Source: Bacillus sp. HF117_J1_D
GTDB lineage: Bacteria > Bacillota > Bacilli > Bacillales > Bacillaceae_C
Direction: 5' to 3'
DNA: 47,498 nt
Assembly: GCA_009928435.1 (NCBI GenBank)
Contig: JAABNQ010000023.1
Coordinates: 1 to 47,498, forward strand
Shown: positions 43,584-47,498 of the stretch, one piece after another
Numbering within the stretch: position 1 is the first letter of the stretch
Layout of the letters: every line of letters begins with the position of its first letter
Position numbers and translations under genes: made by a program
Notes under the pieces: model-generated
What the model was told of the DNA's origin: nothing
The model's database searches: none
Seen by the model: only the letters and a program-made list of their open reading frames with translations

Positions 43584-44129
43584 ATGAATAAAGATTTGAT
43601 TTTGTCATTAAAAGATAAAGTCATTCAAATAGACAGAGGTGGGCCGGAATCACGTGTTGGAAAGGTACTTGCAGTGGAAGACGACCATATTATTGTTCTT
43701 ACAGAAGATGACGGAGTCATTTATTATAACACACACCATATTAAGAGCCTTACTGATAATGCAAAAGACGGATTGCAATTTGATCTTGAAGTACCTGAGG
43801 ATTTTGAATATGTAACAGCCAAAGACTTTAAAAGCGTTTTAGAAAACTTAAGATACGTATGGGTACAAATAAACCGTGGCGGCCCTGAAAAGCTTGAAGG
43901 CGTTCTTTATGAAGTCATTGATGATATTGTAGCCATTATCTCACATGAAGAGGTTATTCGATTGCCTTTGTTTCATATTCGAAACGTTAGTTACGGTGTT
44001 AAATTGGAAAAAACAAAGCCCGAAGAAGCGGAAGCGAAAAATGACAGTCATAATAGTGGGGATAAGAAAAAAGAAAATAATGATAAAAATGAAGATAAGA
44101 AAAAAGACTCGGAGGGTGGAAAAAAATAA
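43584..44129 (+). CDS. CotB-like spore coat protein with two LSm-like repeats
   Basis: The 181-residue protein has two copies of the CotB unit: IDRGGPESRVGKVLAVEDDH (about 16-35) and INRGGPEKLEGVLYEVIDD (about 94-112). Each is followed by a strand block ending in HIKSL or HIRNVS. The end (145-181) is a Lys/Asp/Glu/Asn tail, KKKENNDKNEDKKKD. B. subtilis CotB has three such units and a long Ser/Lys tail that CotH phosphorylates; here the Ser-rich tail is absent, so phosphorylation would have to fall on few Ser residues. AGGAGG lies 8 nt upstream of the ATG. Confidence 0.85.
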   Translation: MNKDLILSLKDKVIQIDRGGPESRVGKVLAVEDDHIIVLTEDDGVIYYNTHHIKSLTDNAKDGLQFDLEVPEDFEYVTAKDFKSVLENLRYVWVQINRGGPEKLEGVLYEVIDDIVAIISHEEVIRLPLFHIRNVSYGVKLEKTKPEEAEAKNDSHNSGDKKKENNDKNEDKKKDSEGGKK

Positions 44130-44198
44130 CCCTACATCCTTATATTTGTCGCTTCTGTCGAAAGAGGCGGCAAATATTTACAAAGGGGTTCAATCAAA

Positions 44199-45749
44199 TT
44201 GAAAGCGAAAAACTTAACCCAATGGCTCTGTACTTTTAAGGGAACAAAAGTTAATATTTTTCTCCATACCAATGATTTTGTGAAAGGAATTTTGCTGGAT
44301 GTCAAAGAAGATCATGTCGTTATTGATTCAAACAATAACATTTTTTATATTGTGATTCATCAAATTCGTGCCATTTCCAAAAGTACCAAATATTCGGATA
44401 TAGAGCATAAGATGGTTCACTATATTGATAGAGCCTATATAAGTGGGGTTTTATTTTCATTGAAAAACAACTGGATCACAATTAACGGATTAGGTGGCTG
44501 TCCATTTAATGGTATACTTTCCGAAATAACGGATGATCACATCAACTTAATCAATGGTGAGGAGCTTTTGTGTATACACAAATCGTGGATTTTAAATTTA
44601 AATAAAGGCAGCTTTTGTAACAAAGATCTTCCTAACAATGCTAATACAGGCAAAGTAGCTCGGTGCACGCCAGTTGCTACAAATCCTTCATTAGAAAATA
44701 AATCAGTCTTACTGGGGGATAAAGTCCAGAACCATGATAAGGAAAATGAGGTTCAAAATGATACTCAAAACGGGAGCCTACAAGATCCGAATGATTATTA
44801 CACTTTTCCTTTAAATCAAAAGATAAATAACAATTCAATGAAAAAAAATGATTTTACAGTTGAACATAAGTATGAAATGAAAGAGGAGTATGGTTCTTCT
44901 GAATCCGGGGATCATCATTCAATTTTTGGAGCTGGAGAAGCCGAAGAGTTTTTGGCAATGAACAAAACACAGGAGGATGTAAGAGAAAAGTCCATACAAA
45001 ATTCACGATTGTATTTAAATGAATCATATGCAGAGCAATCAGGATCTATGCAGGTAGATGTTCAGTCCAACCAACAAACTAGACAAATTAATCAAGATCA
45101 TATTCAAGAAGAAAATCATCATTCCTTCAAAAATCCTGAACAAAAAAATCATATTGAAAATGGCTTTTTAGAAGAAATGGAAGTTAAGTATTTGCCCAAG
45201 CATGAACAGTTTAATCAAGAGGAAATATCATCTCATTTAGAATCGTCTGCTTCGTCGGATGGGGGGGAAGATTCAGGTGATCATCAAATTACACTAGCGG
45301 CCAAAAAGAATGAATATACAATGGAATCAGAAGTAGATCAAGACTCCCAGGCCAGGGAGGAATCATTGTGTAGTCAATCTGATTACAATTTCGAAGAAAT
45401 AATGTATATATATCCAGATCTCGAAGTGGAAAATGAAACGAAACGGCACTTTTCTTTTGATATGATTCATCAAGGAGGACAAAGGGATCATGATTTAAAG
45501 CAAATTGATCAACACGGAAGTTTGCATACATGCATGAAATCAAAATCTTCAAAAGGATTAAGTGGGGGAGATGAGTGCTTTAGGGAGCACAAAAATAAGA
45601 AAAAACAATTTAATCAAGGGCGATCTAGTATACCGAAGCTAAATAATCAAGTTAGTTCGAAAGAGGATAAAAACATGTTGCTAAAACAGTATCATGCATT
45701 AATGAAACATGCTGAAAAAATGTATAAAAAACTGAGTGAAGGTGAGTAG
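44199..45749 (+). CDS. Large CotB-like coat protein with a long disordered region
   Basis: The 516-residue protein begins at TTG, with AAAGGGG 10 nt upstream. Residues 1-135 hold two LSm/CotB-like strand units (WLCTFKGTKVNIFLHTND and onward; YIDRAYISGVLFSLKNNW). From about 140 to the end it is a polar, low-complexity sequence rich in Gln, Asn, Glu, Asp, Ser and His, with no predicted globular fold; the last 50 residues are basic and helical (NMLLKQYHALMKHAEKMYKK). It follows the CotB-like gene by 70 bp, with a hairpin in between. The tail may be the part exposed or crosslinked in the coat or crust. Family and function beyond coat are not resolved. Confidence 0.75.
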   Translation: MKAKNLTQWLCTFKGTKVNIFLHTNDFVKGILLDVKEDHVVIDSNNNIFYIVIHQIRAISKSTKYSDIEHKMVHYIDRAYISGVLFSLKNNWITINGLGGCPFNGILSEITDDHINLINGEELLCIHKSWILNLNKGSFCNKDLPNNANTGKVARCTPVATNPSLENKSVLLGDKVQNHDKENEVQNDTQNGSLQDPNDYYTFPLNQKINNNSMKKNDFTVEHKYEMKEEYGSSESGDHHSIFGAGEAEEFLAMNKTQEDVREKSIQNSRLYLNESYAEQSGSMQVDVQSNQQTRQINQDHIQEENHHSFKNPEQKNHIENGFLEEMEVKYLPKHEQFNQEEISSHLESSASSDGGEDSGDHQITLAAKKNEYTMESEVDQDSQAREESLCSQSDYNFEEIMYIYPDLEVENETKRHFSFDMIHQGGQRDHDLKQIDQHGSLHTCMKSKSSKGLSGGDECFREHKNKKKQFNQGRSSIPKLNNQVSSKEDKNMLLKQYHALMKHAEKMYKKLSEGE

Positions 45750-46166
45750 CCGTTATTGGCGGAAGAATGAAAAACCACAATGACATTCGGAAAACCATTT
45801 TTAGTAACAATGTTGTGCCTAGTTTGTTCTACTATGTTCTTTATGAAAATTTATAGCAATGGAAAGATCCTCATTACTCCCCAAGCATTAATCATATCAT
45901 TGAGATTCTACCAAGTTAATATTTCTCTAACTCATAAAAGGGATCCTACGGAAAACTCATAAATAAAAAAATGAATGGTGGCTATAGCACTTATGAATAC
46001 TTTCACACACAAGTGAATGAAAATGTAAGTGTAGAATAAAAATTGATCAAATCTTGTATGGCTGTTGCAATTGCTGCGAAGTGCAGTTTGTTCTCCCCTT
46101 TCGGGGTTTGAAATGTGCATGTACATTTCGTCATATTCAATACGTTTATTTAATGGGGGTGTAAAT
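45750..46166. other. Gap between coat genes, no convincing gene
   Basis: A 60-codon ORF at 45780 (start MTFGKPFLVTMLCLVCSTMF) lacks a ribosome binding site. An overlapping frame from 45767 (MKNHNDIRKTIFSNNVVPSL) with GGCGGAAGA upstream is broken by several stops but resumes in the same frame at 45971 (MNGGYSTYEYFHTQVNE). It looks like a decayed small gene. Confidence 0.35.
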
Positions 46167-46844
46167 ATGAATAAAATTTTTCAAAGACTTATCGATGAAG
46201 TTGTTAAGATAGAAATTTCCGGAAAAAAGATTATTAATGGCACTCTTATTGATGTGGGAAGTGATATAGCTGTCATTTTCAACGGTAAGGATTATGTGTA
46301 TATTCCTTTGGTCCATTTACAAAATGTGAAAATTGCCGACGCGAATGAATATAATATATTGGGGCCCAAAGAGCCATCAGCCTTTGTTTCGGAAGACGAT
46401 AATAATGATTTGTCGCTGAGAAAAGTTCTGACAAGAGGGAAAGGAATGTTTGTGGAGATATTTGTCACTGGTAAACAAGAATTACACGGTTACCTAACAA
46501 GCATCATGAATAATTATTTTGTGTTCCATTCTCCTGTTTTTAAAACGATGTACATCACACTCAATCATCTTAAATGGATTATTCCGTACACACAGGATAA
46601 GCGGCCGTATGGGTTGGAAAGTCATAATTTCCCAATTCAACCAACGAATACATTATTAGCAAGATCATTTGAGGTTCAAATGGAAAAATTCAAAAACAAA
46701 ATGGTTGTCATTAATCTGGGAGAGAATAATACCCATATCGGCAAAATAAATAATATCGCGGAACAAATGGTAGAAATCCAAACAGCAAGAGACGAACCTA
46801 TCTTAATCAATCTACATCATATAAAAACCTTTCACCAAGTGTAG
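46167..46844 (+). CDS. CotB/LSm-like coat-type protein, third paralogue
   Basis: The 225-residue protein has three strand-rich units. They are VVKIEISGKKIINGTLIDVG (about 11-30, ending PLVHLQNVKI), MFVEIFVTGKQELHGYLTSI (about 94-113, ending TLNHLKWII) and KMVVINLGENNTHIGKINNI (about 180-199, ending NLHHIKTF). The repeated NxHHIK-type ending is shared with the two preceding CotB-like proteins. It lacks both the RGGPES motif and any charged tail. The start ATG 46167 follows GGGGGTG; an upstream in-frame ATG at 46065 has no signal. Probably a structural coat protein made with the cluster. Confidence 0.75.
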   Translation: MNKIFQRLIDEVVKIEISGKKIINGTLIDVGSDIAVIFNGKDYVYIPLVHLQNVKIADANEYNILGPKEPSAFVSEDDNNDLSLRKVLTRGKGMFVEIFVTGKQELHGYLTSIMNNYFVFHSPVFKTMYITLNHLKWIIPYTQDKRPYGLESHNFPIQPTNTLLARSFEVQMEKFKNKMVVINLGENNTHIGKINNIAEQMVEIQTARDEPILINLHHIKTFHQV

Positions 46845-46882
46845 TTATTATAATCATGTACAAACTGACAAAAAAATGTCCC

Positions 46883-46930
46883 AAATTAGTAGTGCAGATC
46901 TAGGATATTAGTTTGTTCTACTAATTTTTT
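46883..46930 (+). terminator. Terminator closing the coat cluster
   Basis: AAATTAGTAG and CTACTAATTT form a perfect 10-bp stem across a 25-nt loop and are followed by a T run. The 250 bp from the coat stop to 47095 hold nothing else I can support. Confidence 0.7.
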
Positions 46931-47095
46931 ATCATAAAAGTGAAAGGTTCTCAAACTTTGCTATATGAAGAATGGCTGTAAGAAATTAATAAGCTGCCCT
47001 AACCATCTGCAAGATAAAAAGAAAATTTCCAGCGCAAAACTGTAAATGATTCAAAAGAGCGTCAAAAACCATTCTGAGCAAGGTAATAGGTTATA

Positions 47096-47254
47096 TCACT
47101 GTATCGGTAATGGAGAATCTCCCAGTCCATGTTTGATTCCCAAAGCATATATGAAATTGGTAATGTAATGTTTTATCTTTGTGTCTATTTTATATTCACG
47201 AAGGTTTGTTATGGGGCAATATTTTTTGCCGCTTTTTTTTGGGGTGTGTTTCAT
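47096..47254 (-). CDS. Small basic protein, unknown
   Basis: This 52-residue ORF is chosen because of a perfect AAAGGAGG about 9 nt before its ATG. It starts MKHTPKKSGKKYCPITNLRE and contains one Cys and a Lys-rich N-terminal third; the C-terminal part is moderately hydrophobic (YITNFIYALGIKHGLG). I recognise no family. A longer frame starts further upstream but lacks a signal. The strong ribosome binding site is the main support. Confidence 0.45.
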   Translation of the reverse strand: MKHTPKKSGKKYCPITNLREYKIDTKIKHYITNFIYALGIKHGLGDSPLPIQ

Positions 47255-47498
47255 ACAAAAATCCTCCTTTGATGTAAAAGCCTTACCAGGTTGTTGTTTT
47301 CTTCGTTGAGCAAGTAGACCATACATATACAATTTGTATTTTTAAGCAAAAAACAGTTGTACCCAGTAGTATAACAGGAACAAAGTCACGAATGTAGTGA
47401 TTGGAATAACTACCAAGGATACGCTTAAATAATCCTTCCATGTTGTCCGCAGCCAGACCTAATGTCGCTATTGCGAAGGTTTTTGTCATTTGTTTTGG

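Noticed and set aside
45780-45962. 60-codon ORF with a hydrophobic start
   Set aside because: No ribosome binding site, and it overlaps a better-initiated but broken frame; no family recognised.
47283-47489. 68-codon minus-strand ORF at the window edge (MTKTFAIATLGLAADNMEGL)
   Set aside because: It could be the end of a gene continuing past the window, but I recognise nothing in it and the upstream side is missing.

Overview
The window looks like the chromosome of a low-GC, endospore-forming Bacillaceae bacterium. The evidence is Gram-positive style ribosome binding sites, spore coat genes (CotH kinase, CotB-like proteins), an yng-type leucine/isovalerate degradation cluster, and a VanY-type carboxypeptidase next to a CtpA protease, an order I recall from the yodJ-ctpA region of Bacillus subtilis. 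The genus cannot be fixed from sequence alone.

Layout. 0-1 kb: an AraC regulator whose 5' end is lost behind foreign sequence, and an orphan MetS-like membrane peptide. 1.07-3.3 kb: an ABC-F ATPase behind a leader with its own promoter, a 38-codon leader ORF and two terminators, which is the layout of translation-coupled attenuation. 3.5-4.3 kb: an MBL-fold hydrolase. 4.65-9.75 kb: response regulator, short-loop histidine kinase, ABC ATPase and 859-residue FtsX-type permease, with direct repeats just upstream of the transporter promoter. 10-14 kb: cell-envelope genes (VanY-like lipoprotein, CtpA, zinc ribbon, CAP-domain secreted protein).

14-16.7 kb is a gene graveyard. An IS200 transposase fragment is fused at one point to a purine-permease fragment; a small VbhA-like ORF runs into a broken transposase that carries a 47-nt hairpin. 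16.8-28.6 kb: a GAF/PucR regulator diverges from a nine-gene operon (acyl-CoA dehydrogenase, acyl-CoA synthetase, biotin carboxylase, biotin carrier, HMG-CoA lyase, enoyl-CoA hydratase, carboxyltransferase, CoA-transferase A and B). Together these can take isovaleryl-CoA to acetyl-CoA and acetoacetyl-CoA.

28.8-41.2 kb is dominated by PLP enzymes: a class III aminotransferase, an alanine racemase split by a one-base homopolymer shift, SerC, a YggS-type protein, a MocR regulator and HisC. A SerA paralogue here has lost the usual substrate-side residues in three separate segments. Two tandem tRNA-Cys(GCA) genes, made by a 171-bp duplication, sit between serC and yggS. I read this as an island around a diverged SerA/SerC pair.

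41.4-46.9 kb is a spore-surface locus: a Ser/Thr/Gly/Lys/Arg low-complexity coat protein, a CotH kinase, a SET-domain methyltransferase-like protein 20 bp behind it, and three CotB/LSm-like coat proteins. Kinase, putative lysine methyltransferase and a protein rich in both acceptor residues, side by side, is the most interesting candidate for an undescribed system: a doubly modified coat protein.
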